DNA from: Leptospira sp.
Lineage (GTDB): Bacteria > Spirochaetota > Leptospiria > Leptospirales > Leptospiraceae
Length of the DNA stretch: 64,000 nt
Direction: 5' to 3'
Assembly: GCA_002786225.1 (NCBI GenBank)
Contig: PEQN01000005.1
Span: 1-64,000 of the forward strand
Numbering within the stretch: the stretch's first letter is position 1; each line of letters starts with the position of its first letter. The notes beneath the pieces were generated by a model. That model saw nothing but the letters and a program-made list of their open reading frames with translations, made no database searches and was not told where the DNA came from. Positions 39,741-48,674 of this stretch are shown here, one piece after another. The translations under genes were made by a program, and so were the position numbers.

Positions 39741-40489
39741 TCTTGATTCACCGCAATTAATTTTATAGTATCAAAAATCTCATGTTGAACAACTCGAGCA
39801 ACTTTGATTTTTACAATTTCTAGGACAGCCATGAAAGCTGCAACGATCTCCTGTTTCTCAGGATCCTTAGATTCAAAAATATCTGGAAAATATATTTCCC
39901 CTTTCTCTTTGAGAATTCCCTCTATGAAAAACATCTTATCTTCAATTGAGTAATTTTTAACAACTCCATCAAAGTACCGAGGCTCTTCTTCATTTTCAGG
40001 TTCTTTGTTGAGAATCGAGTTAAAGGCTGCAATGAGATCTACCAAACTTAGATCCAACCAACGATCCTCATCAGCAAGGACTACATTGGAATCACGAGTA
40101 AACATAGCAGATGTTATTTTTTCAATCTCTCCCAAACGGCCAGCTGCCATTTGGAATTTTTTATGCTCAAGCAATCTATCTACTAATTCCTTTGGTAAAG
40201 GAGGATTGTAATTTTCTTCTTCAAAGCCCGGATCAGGTAAAAGAGCACGTGACTTTAGATAAACTAAATTCGCCGCCATTAAAGCGAACTCTGAGCTAAG
40301 CTCAAGTGAGATTGATTCGGCTGTTTTAAGAAACTGGATAAAATCGTTAGTAATTCGTGTTAAAGAGACATCAAAAATATCAATTCTGTAACTATCAATC
40401 AAACTCCAAAGAACACTCAGTGGCCCTTCTGAAACTCCTCCATCCGAATTATTCCATCGGACAACAAAAGCTTCTGGCTGTTCTGCCAT
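39716..40489 (-). CDS. scpA: Segregation and condensation protein A
   Basis: Kleisin subunit of the SMC condensin, about 257 aa. The N-terminal part (EGPLSVLWSLIDSYRIDIFDV, then LELSSEFALMAANLVYLKSRALLP) and the C-terminal winged helix (VAAFMAVLEIVKIKVARVVQ) are typical. The start is taken as ATG at 40489. A TTG one codon upstream is possible, but ATG overlaps the cheY stop in a TGATG arrangement. The 3' end overlaps scpB by 25 bases, so the pair is surely cotranslated. Confidence 0.95.
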   Translation of the reverse strand: MAEQPEAFVVRWNNSDGGVSEGPLSVLWSLIDSYRIDIFDVSLTRITNDFIQFLKTAESISLELSSEFALMAANLVYLKSRALLPDPGFEEENYNPPLPKELVDRLLEHKKFQMAAGRLGEIEKITSAMFTRDSNVVLADEDRWLDLSLVDLIAAFNSILNKEPENEEEPRYFDGVVKNYSIEDKMFFIEGILKEKGEIYFPDIFESKDPEKQEIVAAFMAVLEIVKIKVARVVQHEIFDTIKLIAVNQDWTRTENT

Positions 40490-40851
40490 CAAATACCTAA
40501 AGCTTTAGCGGCTGCTTGTTGCAATCTTTCTGGAGGAAATGGCTTAACAACAAAGTCTTTAACTCCCATCTTAATTGCCTTAGCTAGCAAATCTTCTTGA
40601 CCCAGAGCTGTTACCATAATGACTCTAGCAGTACTATCGATTTTCATAATCTCTTTAGTAGCTTCTATTCCATCTTTTTCTCTCATGGTAATATCCATAG
40701 TAACAAGGTCAGGTTTAAGAGCCTTAAATTGTTCAACTGCCATATTTCCATTCTCTGCTTCACCTACAATTTCATGTCCGGCAGATGTTAATGCATCCTT
40801 TACAAGGGTTCGCATAAATTTTGCATCATCAACAACTAATATCCTTGCCAT
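40489..40851 (-). CDS. cheY: Single-domain response regulator CheY
   Basis: 120-aa receiver. The acidic pair is in ILVVDDAKFMR, the phosphoacceptor is Asp53 in VTMDITMREKDG, the Thr/Ser switch is in MVTALGQ, and the conserved Lys is in FVVKPF. No output domain. Directly after cheB (3 bases) in the che run, so phosphorylation by the CheA here and binding to the flagellar switch are expected. Its stop overlaps the scpA start by one base. Confidence 0.95.
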   Translation of the reverse strand: MARILVVDDAKFMRTLVKDALTSAGHEIVGEAENGNMAVEQFKALKPDLVTMDITMREKDGIEATKEIMKIDSTARVIMVTALGQEDLLAKAIKMGVKDFVVKPFPPERLQQAAAKALGI

Positions 40852-40854
40852 ATT

Positions 40855-41949
40855 CTATCCTCTCTCTTTAACAACATCTATAACTAATTTAGTAATATTC
40901 TCTACAGGAGTTATACGTTCAATTCCGCCTAACTCAATCGCGACTCTATTCATTCCAAAGATTACAGAAGATTGCTCATCTTGAGCAATTGTAAATCCAT
41001 TTTCTTCTCGAATCCGCTTAATGGCTTCTGACCCATCTTTTCCCATTCCAGTCATAATAACAGCTACTAACTTTGGTGCTGAATACGAGGTTCTAGCACT
41101 ATCGAATAACACTTCAATGGAAGGACGATGACCGTTCACAGCTTCCGTCTTTTGCAGTTCTATAAACTTATTTCCTGATTTGGAAGTAATTTTCATTTGG
41201 AGGTCTCCTGGAGCAATATACGCATAACCAGGAATAACTTCTTCACCATTTTCAGCCTCTTTAACATGCAATTTACTGAAAGTATTCATTCTTTCTGCAA
41301 ATGCTTTTGTAAATCCAGCAGGCATATGCTGAACTACAAATACAGGGAGTTTAAATCCTTCGGGAAATCCTTGGAATACAGTTTGTAACGCTTTCGGACC
41401 ACCTGTTGAAGTTCCAATGCAAATAGCTTCTAAGGGTATTGATTTTTGAAAACCTTTATTTTTCTCTTTATCAGTAGAAGTATTAGAAATAGTTTTCGCT
41501 AATTTTGGAGATTCAAGTTTTGTAGACTTCTGATTGTTACTTTCCCAAGTTCCTCGTATCTTAGAAATCAGAATTTTTCCGATTTCTTTGGTATCCATTT
41601 GCATTTGAGCTGATGGCTTAGGAATAAAATCTATGGCACCCAGTTCAAGTGCCTTAAAAGTCGCCTCTGCACCATGTTGGGTTAATACTGACAACATGAT
41701 TACTGGGATATTGATTCTTGATTTTTTAAGTTCCGCTAGAGCACTTAGACCATCCATAATTGGCATCTCTATATCAAGGACGATAAAATCAGGAGATAGC
41801 TTCTTTGCTAATTCTATACAATCAACACCCGTCTTACCAGTTGCAACAACCTCTATGTCATTTTCAGCAGAAAGAATATCTGCGATAATATTTCTCACCA
41901 AGAGGGAATCATCGATAATAATTACTTTAATCTTGGGATTTATAGACAT
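40855..41949 (-). CDS. cheB: Protein-glutamate methylesterase CheB
   Basis: 364 aa that demethylates or deamidates chemoreceptors for adaptation. The N-terminal receiver has IIDDSLLVRN and Asp59 in FIVLDIEMPIMDG. A Lys/Ser/Thr-rich linker follows (about 135-170). The C-terminal esterase has the Ser (CIGTSTGGPKAL), His (VVQHMPAGFTKAFAERM) and Asp (VIMTGMGKDGSEAI) of the catalytic triad. Its start overlaps the cheA stop by one base. No cheR is present in the window, so the opposing methyltransferase is encoded elsewhere. Confidence 0.97.
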   Translation of the reverse strand: MSINPKIKVIIIDDSLLVRNIIADILSAENDIEVVATGKTGVDCIELAKKLSPDFIVLDIEMPIMDGLSALAELKKSRINIPVIMLSVLTQHGAEATFKALELGAIDFIPKPSAQMQMDTKEIGKILISKIRGTWESNNQKSTKLESPKLAKTISNTSTDKEKNKGFQKSIPLEAICIGTSTGGPKALQTVFQGFPEGFKLPVFVVQHMPAGFTKAFAERMNTFSKLHVKEAENGEEVIPGYAYIAPGDLQMKITSKSGNKFIELQKTEAVNGHRPSIEVLFDSARTSYSAPKLVAVIMTGMGKDGSEAIKRIREENGFTIAQDEQSSVIFGMNRVAIELGGIERITPVENITKLVIDVVKERG

Positions 41950-44900
41950 TATTTGATTTTTGAAATTAATTCCACTAACTCATCAAAGTCTGGTAAAAAC
42001 AAAAGAAGACCTAGTAAATTGTTTCCTTCTTGGTTGAACTCAGTGTGCATAGATAAAAATTTTGTCCTTTCAGGTTTGACGATATCTAGTACTTCAATAA
42101 AACTTCCGGTGATAAATTCTGGAACGGAAGGAAGAATTTCTGTTTTGGTTTTATTGGAGAGGGAATTGATAACACCTGCGCATACAATATTAGAAATTTC
42201 TCCTAATACAGAAATAGAATCATCAGATAAATTACTATTCGTATTTTCATCTTTGGTTCTAAGCAATTGTTTTGCTACATTTCTGCCATTTTCTTCCGAG
42301 AACATCATCAGAAGGTTCCCATTTAAATCACCGTTCATTCGAATCTTCATGCCAAAGAACTTCTCATCGGAGTATCTTATATCTCTTGCAAGACCTTCTT
42401 TGTCAGTTAAAGAAATATCTGGGACGAATAATTCTACTTCCTTGCCTACAAGCTGAGATAATACCATTGCAGCATTCATCATTCCTGTATTCATAATAGA
42501 CTCCAACTTCCTCAACTGGTCTTGGTTCAAAATTGCTGAGACTTCAGATGCCTGAGTAGGTTGAACTGCCTTTATGCGCTCATTTTTTTGTTCGATAAAA
42601 CCTTTAATAATTTCTGAGGCTTTCCTTTTGTGTTCTTCATCCTCTGAGCTTACCTTTGATTCTAAGTGGGAGTACAATTCATCGGGTGGAGAATGGGAAT
42701 CTATGCCAAGTGGGATTTCACCTAGACTAGATCCTTCTATTGTTAAGGGAGTAGATGCAGAGATTGGTGCTTGAAGGCTTTCATTCTTTTTTAGTTTAGT
42801 TTGACTAGCCTCTTCCATGCTAGCATAGTCTTGTTCTCTAGATTCAGCCTTATCAAGAATAGCTTGGTTCGTTTTCTCTAACTGCTTTCTTGCACTAGCA
42901 GCTGTTCGTCCATTTTGGTTGTCGCCTCTGTTTCTATCACGCTTATTCTTAGATTTGTCTTTAGATCGTAAATCATATAACTGCTCATTAAAAATATTAG
43001 TAGCATGAGATGTCTTTAGAAGTTTCTCTGAATCACTGGTCTCTAAACTTCTAACAGAACTGGTTCGAAACATTTCTTGGAAGCCTAAAGTGGATGTGTC
43101 TTTGAGGTCATCAGAAGATGCTAATTCAATCAGACCCGGAATATCAAGAACAAGAATAATCGTTCCATCACCCATAATAGTAGCACCCGTTAAACCAGGA
43201 ACATTTTTGTAATTCTTGGCAAGTGATTTGATCACCGTTTCATGCTTTCCAATTAAATCATCGACTATGAATCCTAATTTGCGACTTTTATAATTCACTA
43301 TAATAACAGGAAGTTCCGTTAGATCATTGCGATTGGCTAGTCCAATGATACGATTCAATCTATAGATAGGAAGTACTTCCCCTCTAAGATTGATAATTTC
43401 GTGACCTTCCAAAGTGGTGATTTGTTCAAGATTTACTTTAATAGTTTCTGATACTTCGGACAATGGAAATGCGTATACTTCTTCTTCCATGATGACCAAA
43501 ATAGAAGGTATAATTGCAAGTGCTTGAGGAAAGCTCAATGTAAAAGAGGTTCCAATCCCTTCTTGGGAATTGATAATGATCTTTCCTTTGAATTCTTGAA
43601 CCAATTTGTTAACGACATTCATTCCCACGCCACGTCCAGAAATGTCTGTGATCTTTTCTGCTGTGGAGAAACCCGCATTAAAGATAAATTGGTATACATC
43701 GTTATCAGAAAGGGAACTTGCTTCTTCCTTAGTCACAAGTCCACTCGAGATAGCCTTTTCCAAAATCTTGGAACGACTTAGTCCCTTTCCATCATCACGT
43801 ATCTCTACCATGATATTGGATCCGCCTTGGTAAGCATTTAATTCTACAGTTCCGTATTCATCCTTGCCACGCTTTATCCTTTCATTTGGAAGCTCAATTC
43901 CATGATCTATAGAATTACGGATCAAATGAATCAATGGTTCACCAATAGCATCGATTACTTTTTTATCTAGTTCCGTATTCTCACCTTTTAAAATGAGGTT
44001 TACTTTTTTATTCGTTTCAAGCGAAAGATCTCTGACAAGTCGAGTAAATCTATTGAAGACTGATCCTATTGGAACCATACGTATGTTCATGATTCCCGTT
44101 TGTAGGTCTTTAGAAATTCGATTGATTTGGTCGACCTTGAGTTTTAGATCGTTGAAAAGAGTATCATCACCAAACAAAGCAATCAAATCATCATAAATTT
44201 TCTGAAATCCAGAGTTGGTAATAACCAATTCTCCCACATTATTCATCAGTTGGTCTAGTTTATCAGAGGAAACCTTTATGCTTTTTAAAACGATTTTAGA
44301 ATCGCTAATTGCCTTATCTCCCTGCGGTGTGTCATTGTCCTGAGTAGCAGCATCAACAGCATTTTGGATGATAGTCGATGTCTTACTTTGAGATACAGTC
44401 GAATTCTTTGTTGCTTGAGAGGATTCTTCTTTCTTCTTTGGAAGTTCTGGAAGCTTGAGACGATTGACATGGATAGTTTCCACCATATCAATATTAGCTG
44501 ATTCATGAATTTCGGCTTCTCTCTTCTTTGATAAAAAGACAAAATACAAACTAGTTCCTGTATATCCGGATTCTAGTTCCTCTTCCGTTGGCTTAGATTT
44601 AAAAATAATTCCGTAGGTTTTTAGATTCTGAAGGATGAGAGTGAATCTTAATCCTTTCATCGGTGTATCTGCTTTCAGTATGATACGAATTTTATACAGA
44701 TTTAAACTTGGATCAGCAGAAATTTCTTGGTGCAACTCATGGACATCATCCAGTGAAATTACCAGAGCATCTGAATTTGTCTTAGCTTGTGAAGATTTAC
44801 TTTTAATTTCTGAACCTTGCTTGGCTTGAGAACCTTGTTTTGAATTCATATTAGGATTAGATTTATTGTTTGATGGTTTATTATTATCATTTGGACTATC

Positions 44901-45296
44901 TGCTACATCTGGATTTTTCTCATAATCATCTAGCAAGGCTATCATATCTGAAAATGGCTCATCTACCTTGATCCCATCCGATACTTTGTTTATAGAATTT
45001 TTAATAAGATCAAAGCATTTGAAAAGCAAGGTAACCAAACGAGTATTAACTTCTAGAGAACCTTCTCGTATCTTCTGGAGAAGATTTTCCATTTTATGAG
45101 AAAGATCTGAAAGATGATAAAGTCCAACAAAGGCTGCAGAACTTTTTAGTGAATGTGCTGCGCGAAAGATATCATCAATTAGATTTTGATTATGGTGATC
45201 ATTTTCTAAGAGTAAAAGGTTAGAATTTAATTCTTCAATTTGATCTTCCGATTCTTCTAAAAAGAGTTCTGTGTATTCGCCTAATATTCCTGCCAC
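41949..45296 (-). CDS. cheA: Chemotaxis kinase CheA fused to a C-terminal CheC-like domain
   Basis: 1115 aa, longer than usual CheA. P1/Hpt has His48 in RAAHSLKSSAAFVGL. A P2-like CheY-binding region (about 175-275) and a polar linker lead to the P3 dimer helices, then P4 kinase (HLIRNSIDHGIELP, RDDGKGLSR, GRGVGMNVVNKL) and P5 CheW-like. After a charged linker, about 910-1115 is a CheC/CheX-like domain. Its second half keeps S-x3-E-x2-N (SVLGEISN) with Pro 23 residues on, as in CheC phosphatase sites. The first half reads LESIMNTGMMNAA, with Ser in place of the catalytic Glu. GTG start at 45296 with AGGAGAGGG just upstream. One open frame throughout. Confidence 0.95.
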   Translation of the reverse strand: MAGILGEYTELFLEESEDQIEELNSNLLLLENDHHNQNLIDDIFRAAHSLKSSAAFVGLYHLSDLSHKMENLLQKIREGSLEVNTRLVTLLFKCFDLIKNSINKVSDGIKVDEPFSDMIALLDDYEKNPDVADSPNDNNKPSNNKSNPNMNSKQGSQAKQGSEIKSKSSQAKTNSDALVISLDDVHELHQEISADPSLNLYKIRIILKADTPMKGLRFTLILQNLKTYGIIFKSKPTEEELESGYTGTSLYFVFLSKKREAEIHESANIDMVETIHVNRLKLPELPKKKEESSQATKNSTVSQSKTSTIIQNAVDAATQDNDTPQGDKAISDSKIVLKSIKVSSDKLDQLMNNVGELVITNSGFQKIYDDLIALFGDDTLFNDLKLKVDQINRISKDLQTGIMNIRMVPIGSVFNRFTRLVRDLSLETNKKVNLILKGENTELDKKVIDAIGEPLIHLIRNSIDHGIELPNERIKRGKDEYGTVELNAYQGGSNIMVEIRDDGKGLSRSKILEKAISSGLVTKEEASSLSDNDVYQFIFNAGFSTAEKITDISGRGVGMNVVNKLVQEFKGKIIINSQEGIGTSFTLSFPQALAIIPSILVIMEEEVYAFPLSEVSETIKVNLEQITTLEGHEIINLRGEVLPIYRLNRIIGLANRNDLTELPVIIVNYKSRKLGFIVDDLIGKHETVIKSLAKNYKNVPGLTGATIMGDGTIILVLDIPGLIELASSDDLKDTSTLGFQEMFRTSSVRSLETSDSEKLLKTSHATNIFNEQLYDLRSKDKSKNKRDRNRGDNQNGRTAASARKQLEKTNQAILDKAESREQDYASMEEASQTKLKKNESLQAPISASTPLTIEGSSLGEIPLGIDSHSPPDELYSHLESKVSSEDEEHKRKASEIIKGFIEQKNERIKAVQPTQASEVSAILNQDQLRKLESIMNTGMMNAAMVLSQLVGKEVELFVPDISLTDKEGLARDIRYSDEKFFGMKIRMNGDLNGNLLMMFSEENGRNVAKQLLRTKDENTNSNLSDDSISVLGEISNIVCAGVINSLSNKTKTEILPSVPEFITGSFIEVLDIVKPERTKFLSMHTEFNQEGNNLLGLLLFLPDFDELVELISKIK

Positions 45297-45305
45297 TGCC
45301 CTCTC

Positions 45306-45797
45306 CTAGGAAATCTGTAGGAAATCAACCATTTGGTTAACTCCTAAATTTAGAATCAAATGATCATTTACTCTTGAAACACTATCGATTAACTTTCCAT
45401 AGCTCAGAGCAAGATCATCGGTTGTATAATTAAGTTGAGAAATTGGAACTTTGATGACTTGTTTCACTTCATCTACGAAAATTCCGAATCGTTTTTCTTC
45501 CTTCATGATTACTATAAATCTTGAACTTGGTTTCAGTTCAGTAAAATCCATATCAAATCGTTTTTTTAAATCGATAATAGGTATAATCTCTCCACGTAGA
45601 TTGATCACTCCCAAAACATAATCTTCCACATTAGGAATTCTTGTGATAGGAACGGGTTTGAGGATTTCATGAACAGTTAAGAGTTCTAATCCAAAAGATT
45701 CATGATTCACTAAAAAAGTTAGAAACTGTTCAACTTCTTCAGCAAGATATTCTTCTTCGTTTTCTTGGTTATCTTCTCTTAAATCTATTGCAGACAC
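45306..45797 (-). CDS. cheW: Chemotaxis coupling protein CheW
   Basis: 163-aa adaptor that joins CheA to chemoreceptors. An acidic N-terminal tail of about 22 residues precedes the CheW fold: FLTFLVNHESFGLELLTVHEI, ITRIPNVEDYVLGVINLRGEIIPIIDL split over beta strands, and FGIFVDEVKQVIKVP. The start is GTG at 45797, with AAGGGA about 8 bases upstream. First gene of the che run; the next gene cheA starts 9 bases later. An ATG-started version is not available. Confidence 0.95.
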   Translation of the reverse strand: MSAIDLREDNQENEEEYLAEEVEQFLTFLVNHESFGLELLTVHEILKPVPITRIPNVEDYVLGVINLRGEIIPIIDLKKRFDMDFTELKPSSRFIVIMKEEKRFGIFVDEVKQVIKVPISQLNYTTDDLALSYGKLIDSVSRVNDHLILNLGVNQMVDFLQIS

Positions 45798-45842
45798 AAT
45801 ATTTTCCCTTATTTCTATATAGTAATATCGACAAATTATCCA

Positions 45843-46430
45843 TCAATCTAAAAAACCATTCAGACCATTTTCGGAAATAGTAAACCCAGCTCTAATATCA
45901 TGAGCTTCATAAGGAAATGGCATTCCATTGCAGACTTCCCAAATCACTGCATAGATTGATTTCCTTGGTACCTCTTGAAGATTCTGGTCGTAGTAACCAA
46001 GTCCTTTTCCTAAACGATAGCCTTTCTCATGAAAAGCCAAGCCCGGCAAGAAAATTAAATCAACTATACTTGGATGAATTTCTTTTGTTCCAAAATCTTC
46101 TTTTGGCTCCCAAATTCCAAAATTTCCCCTCTCCCAACCGGAATCTGTTGATAGAAATTTTAGTGTCGGTCTTTCATTAGATGTAATTATCTTAGGAAAA
46201 AAAAATGTAATCTCGGGAAATTCCTCCACCAAAGGAAAAATATCTATCTCCCATTTATCACTGCGATAGGAAATGACTTTTTTAGCAGCTTTTGTTTGCA
46301 AAATTTTTCGAATCTCATCTTGAACCTTTAAGGAAATTTGATCTCTGAGTTTTGGATCAAGCTCTGAAATGATCTTCTTTGCATAGGATCGAAATTCTGA
46401 TTTTGTGTGAAGATTAGGGGTAAATGTCAC
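45843..46430 (-). CDS. fthC: 5-formyltetrahydrofolate cyclo-ligase
   Basis: 195-aa ATP-dependent enzyme that returns 5-formyl-THF to the folate pool as 5,10-methenyl-THF. Features: KSEFRSYAKKIISEL at the start, a basic region, FFFPKI, the substrate/ATP loop DLIFLPGLAFHEKGYRLGKGLGYYDQ, and the conserved Asp/Tyr within it. GTG start at 46430, overlapping the zapA 3' end by 17 bases. The zapA-fthC pairing is widespread in bacteria, but the 6S RNA gene that often lies between them cannot fit here. Confidence 0.93.
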   Translation of the reverse strand: MTFTPNLHTKSEFRSYAKKIISELDPKLRDQISLKVQDEIRKILQTKAAKKVISYRSDKWEIDIFPLVEEFPEITFFFPKIITSNERPTLKFLSTDSGWERGNFGIWEPKEDFGTKEIHPSIVDLIFLPGLAFHEKGYRLGKGLGYYDQNLQEVPRKSIYAVIWEVCNGMPFPYEAHDIRAGFTISENGLNGFLD

Positions 46431-46728
46431 CGATGATTCCCTCTTCTAGAAGAGAGATAATCTTCTTCGTCTTTTCTTCTAATAAAGGATTACTTGGCTC
46501 TGAAGCCTCATTGAGAGTTCTTGCTTGGTGCAATTCGTCCGCTATATTTAAGGCACAAAGGATAGCAATTCGAGTCTTAGAGGCAGTTGGAAGAGAATCT
46601 TGCAATTCTTTGCATCTCTCATCTACCATTCTTGCAATTTCAACAATAGTGGATTGATCTGTCTCGCCTAAGATCGTATAGTCTTCTTCGAGTATCCGAA
46701 CTTTTACACGAGATGGAGTAGTCTCCAT
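46414..46728 (-). CDS. zapA: Cell division protein ZapA
   Basis: 104-aa protein that bundles FtsZ filaments. The N-terminal SRVKVRILEEDYTILGE, then IARMVDERCKEL and TRIAILCALNIADEL are characteristic of ZapA, followed by a coiled-coil tail. It overlaps fthC by 17 bases and lies 6 bases after an acidic coiled-coil gene. Short ZapA proteins are easily confused with other coils, but the strand order and the NIADEL helix make this call firm. Confidence 0.9.
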   Translation of the reverse strand: METTPSRVKVRILEEDYTILGETDQSTIVEIARMVDERCKELQDSLPTASKTRIAILCALNIADELHQARTLNEASEPSNPLLEEKTKKIISLLEEGIIGDIYP

Positions 46729-46734
46729 AGGGAT

Positions 46735-47406
46735 TTAGGTAGGCTCTTCCTCTATGATAAGGAAATCGTCATCATCATCCGCATCAAAGACATTGATGGT
46801 ATCATCATCATCTTCAATAATGATATCATCTTCATCATCCAATTCTATCATCTCAGGAGGGGCTGATTGAGTCTGGGCGGGAACACTGACTTTTTCTGAG
46901 GCAAAACCTGGTGACGGAGCAGATGAAATTTCCTCTTCCGAAAGAATCTCATCTTCATCATCATCTAATAATATGATTTCATCATCGTCTTCTAGATCAC
47001 TTGGACTCAAAGTTGCGGGAACAGCTGAAGAACTGCCAGCGGCTTGGGTAAAAGATGAAGAACTTTCTGGTGCGGAAGGAGCTGGCTTGGAAGCTGTATT
47101 GCTAGAGGCAGAACCTGAGCTTGGAATTCCATCCAATCGACCCATGAGTCGATTGATTTTCGTTTCCAATAGTTCTTCCCGTGATTTGAGATCTGCAAGT
47201 TCCTTTTCAGAAACTTCTAATTGCTTACGAAGAGAATTTAGCTCTCTTTCCTTCTCTTCCATAGCCAGTTTCATCTGGTCATTCTCTGCTCTAAGAGTTT
47301 CGTTTTCTGATTCTAGTCTACTATTCTCAGAACGCAAATCTCCAATGAGTTCTAGAGCTTTGATTACCTTAGACTCAAGGTCTTCTATGGTTTGAACTGT
47401 AAGCAT
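46735..47406 (-). CDS. Coiled-coil protein with acidic C-terminus (ZapB-like N-terminus)
   Basis: 223 aa. Residues about 5-95 are one heptad-rich coiled coil (LESKVIKALELIGDLRSENSR, then LESENETLRAENDQMKLA, and so on), reminiscent of ZapB. The middle is Ser/Pro/Ala-rich. The last 90 residues hold clusters of Asp and Glu with DDDEIILLDDDED, EDDIIIEDDDD and DDDDDFLIIEEE, an extremely acidic tail. Next to zapA, a link to the division ring is plausible but unproven. The strong bias may have drawn in low-complexity expansion. The start 47406 is followed by a normal frame with no internal alternatives that matter. Confidence 0.78.
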   Translation of the reverse strand: MLTVQTIEDLESKVIKALELIGDLRSENSRLESENETLRAENDQMKLAMEEKERELNSLRKQLEVSEKELADLKSREELLETKINRLMGRLDGIPSSGSASSNTASKPAPSAPESSSSFTQAAGSSSAVPATLSPSDLEDDDEIILLDDDEDEILSEEEISSAPSPGFASEKVSVPAQTQSAPPEMIELDDEDDIIIEDDDDTINVFDADDDDDFLIIEEEPT

Positions 47407-47461
47407 TCTCTATCCGCCTTCTATAACAACATTTTACAAAGAAGTCTATCTTAAATCAAGA

Positions 47462-47815
47462 CTAATTTGCTGTCTTGACTTTTTCTACGATTGCAGTAAA
47501 AACTTCTTTGTTTCTAAAAGCAAGTTCCGCTAGAGCTTTGCGATCTAATTCAATACCAAGTTTCTTTAAACCATTCATAAATCTGGAATAACTCATTCCA
47601 TTTTCACGAGAAGCTGCGTTGATACGGATAATCCAAAGCTTACGGAATTCAGATTTTTTCTTTCTTCTGTCTCGGTAAGCCCACTGACCCGCTTTCATCA
47701 CTGCAGATTTTGCAGTTCTAAAAAGCTTGGATCTTCCACCTCTAAAGCCTCTTGCAGCTCTTAGGATTTTCTTTCTTCTATTTTTATGTATTGTTCCGTT
47801 GATTGCACGTGCCAT
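47462..47815 (-). CDS. rplT: 50S ribosomal protein L20
   Basis: 117-aa ribosomal protein that binds 23S rRNA domain II early in assembly. The basic N-terminus ([20 protein letters not shown]) and [20 protein letters not shown] are diagnostic. It starts 3 bases after rpmI in the order infC-rpmI-rplT. In E. coli L20 represses rpmI-rplT translation; no matching leader structure was looked for in detail here. Confidence 0.98.
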   Translation of the reverse strand: MARAINGTIHKNRRKKILRAARGFRGGRSKLFRTAKSAVMKAGQWAYRDRRKKKSEFRKLWIIRINAASRENGMSYSRFMNGLKKLGIELDRKALAELAFRNKEVFTAIVEKVKTAN

Positions 47816-47818
47816 TTC

Positions 47819-48025
47819 TTATTCTCCGTAGGGAAGTAGTTTTCTAATGTGACCTGCATCACATTCTTTCACTACATGGGTTCCACCCAATCTTCTCTTT
47901 GCTTTTGGGGATTTCTTTTCCAAGATGTGTCTAGTTTTAGCACCGCCTCTTAGAAATTTACCATTTTTAGTAGCGCGAAATCTTTTCTTAGCTGCACGAT
48001 TCGTTTTTAATTTATAACCAGCCAT
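47819..48025 (-). CDS. rpmI: 50S ribosomal protein L35
   Basis: 68 aa, strongly basic, with KLKTNRAAKKRFRATKNGKF and HILEKKSPKAKRRLGG, both typical of L35. Between infC and rplT, 44 bases downstream of infC. Length and context are as in other bacteria. Confidence 0.98.
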   Translation of the reverse strand: MAGYKLKTNRAAKKRFRATKNGKFLRGGAKTRHILEKKSPKAKRRLGGTHVVKECDAGHIRKLLPYGE

Positions 48026-48069
48026 TCTCCAACGTCCTTTTCTTTCTCAAAATTAATAAGTATTGATTG

Positions 48070-48615
48070 TTAGCCTTTAGGATTTAGAACTACAACAATA
48101 GTTCTTCCATCTTGGGCAGGTTGCTTCTCTGGATTGGCATGATCTTTTAAATCTTCCAACATCCTATTCACAACATTCATTCCTAAATCTGCGTGAAGCA
48201 TCTCTCTTCCCCGAAAACGTAGAGTAAGTTTAACCTTATCTCCTTTCTGAAGAAACTCAATTGCATGCTTCTTCTTAATTTCATAGTCGTTGCTTTCAAT
48301 ACGAGGTCGGATTTTAATTTCCTTAATCGTAACAACATGCTGTTTCTTCTTCGCTTCTTTTGTCTTCTTGAGCTGTTCGAATCGGTACTTTCCGTAATCA
48401 ATCAGTTTACAAACGTGTAAATCTTGGTCAGCTGAAACCTCTACGAGATCCAGTTCTGCCTCACGAGCTTTTGCAAGTGCTTCTTCAATCGTTACAATGA
48501 GTGGACCCTCATCCGTAACCAATCGAACCTTCTCAACGCCCTTGATCTGTTCATTGATTCTTGTATTCGAAAATCTATCGTTTGCCTGTTTTTGATTCGT
48601 TGACCTCTTCTGCAT
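48070..48615 (-). CDS. infC: Translation initiation factor IF-3
   Basis: 181 aa. The N-terminal domain ([36 protein letters not shown]) and C-terminal domain ([38 protein letters not shown]) are complete. The factor discriminates initiator tRNA and start codons on the 30S subunit. Unlike the AUU start of E. coli infC, this one has ATG at 48615 with GGAGA about 5 bases upstream, so start-codon autoregulation of that type is not expected. It follows thrS by 59 bases. Confidence 0.98.
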   Translation of the reverse strand: MQKRSTNQKQANDRFSNTRINEQIKGVEKVRLVTDEGPLIVTIEEALAKAREAELDLVEVSADQDLHVCKLIDYGKYRFEQLKKTKEAKKKQHVVTIKEIKIRPRIESNDYEIKKKHAIEFLQKGDKVKLTLRFRGREMLHADLGMNVVNRMLEDLKDHANPEKQPAQDGRTIVVVLNPKG

Positions 48616-48674
48616 TCATTCTCCAGCTATAAATTTCCATAATTTTAGAGGAAATCCCCAAGACAATCGATTTT

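Noticed and set aside
46400..46740. 6S RNA gene between zapA and fthC, as in many bacteria
   Set aside because: The two coding regions overlap by 17 bases, leaving no room, and no matching long bulged hairpin was seen.
46973..47395. 140-residue ORF opposite the acidic coiled-coil gene
   Set aside because: Ser/Leu-rich shadow of a strongly biased coding strand; no ribosome-binding site or family.
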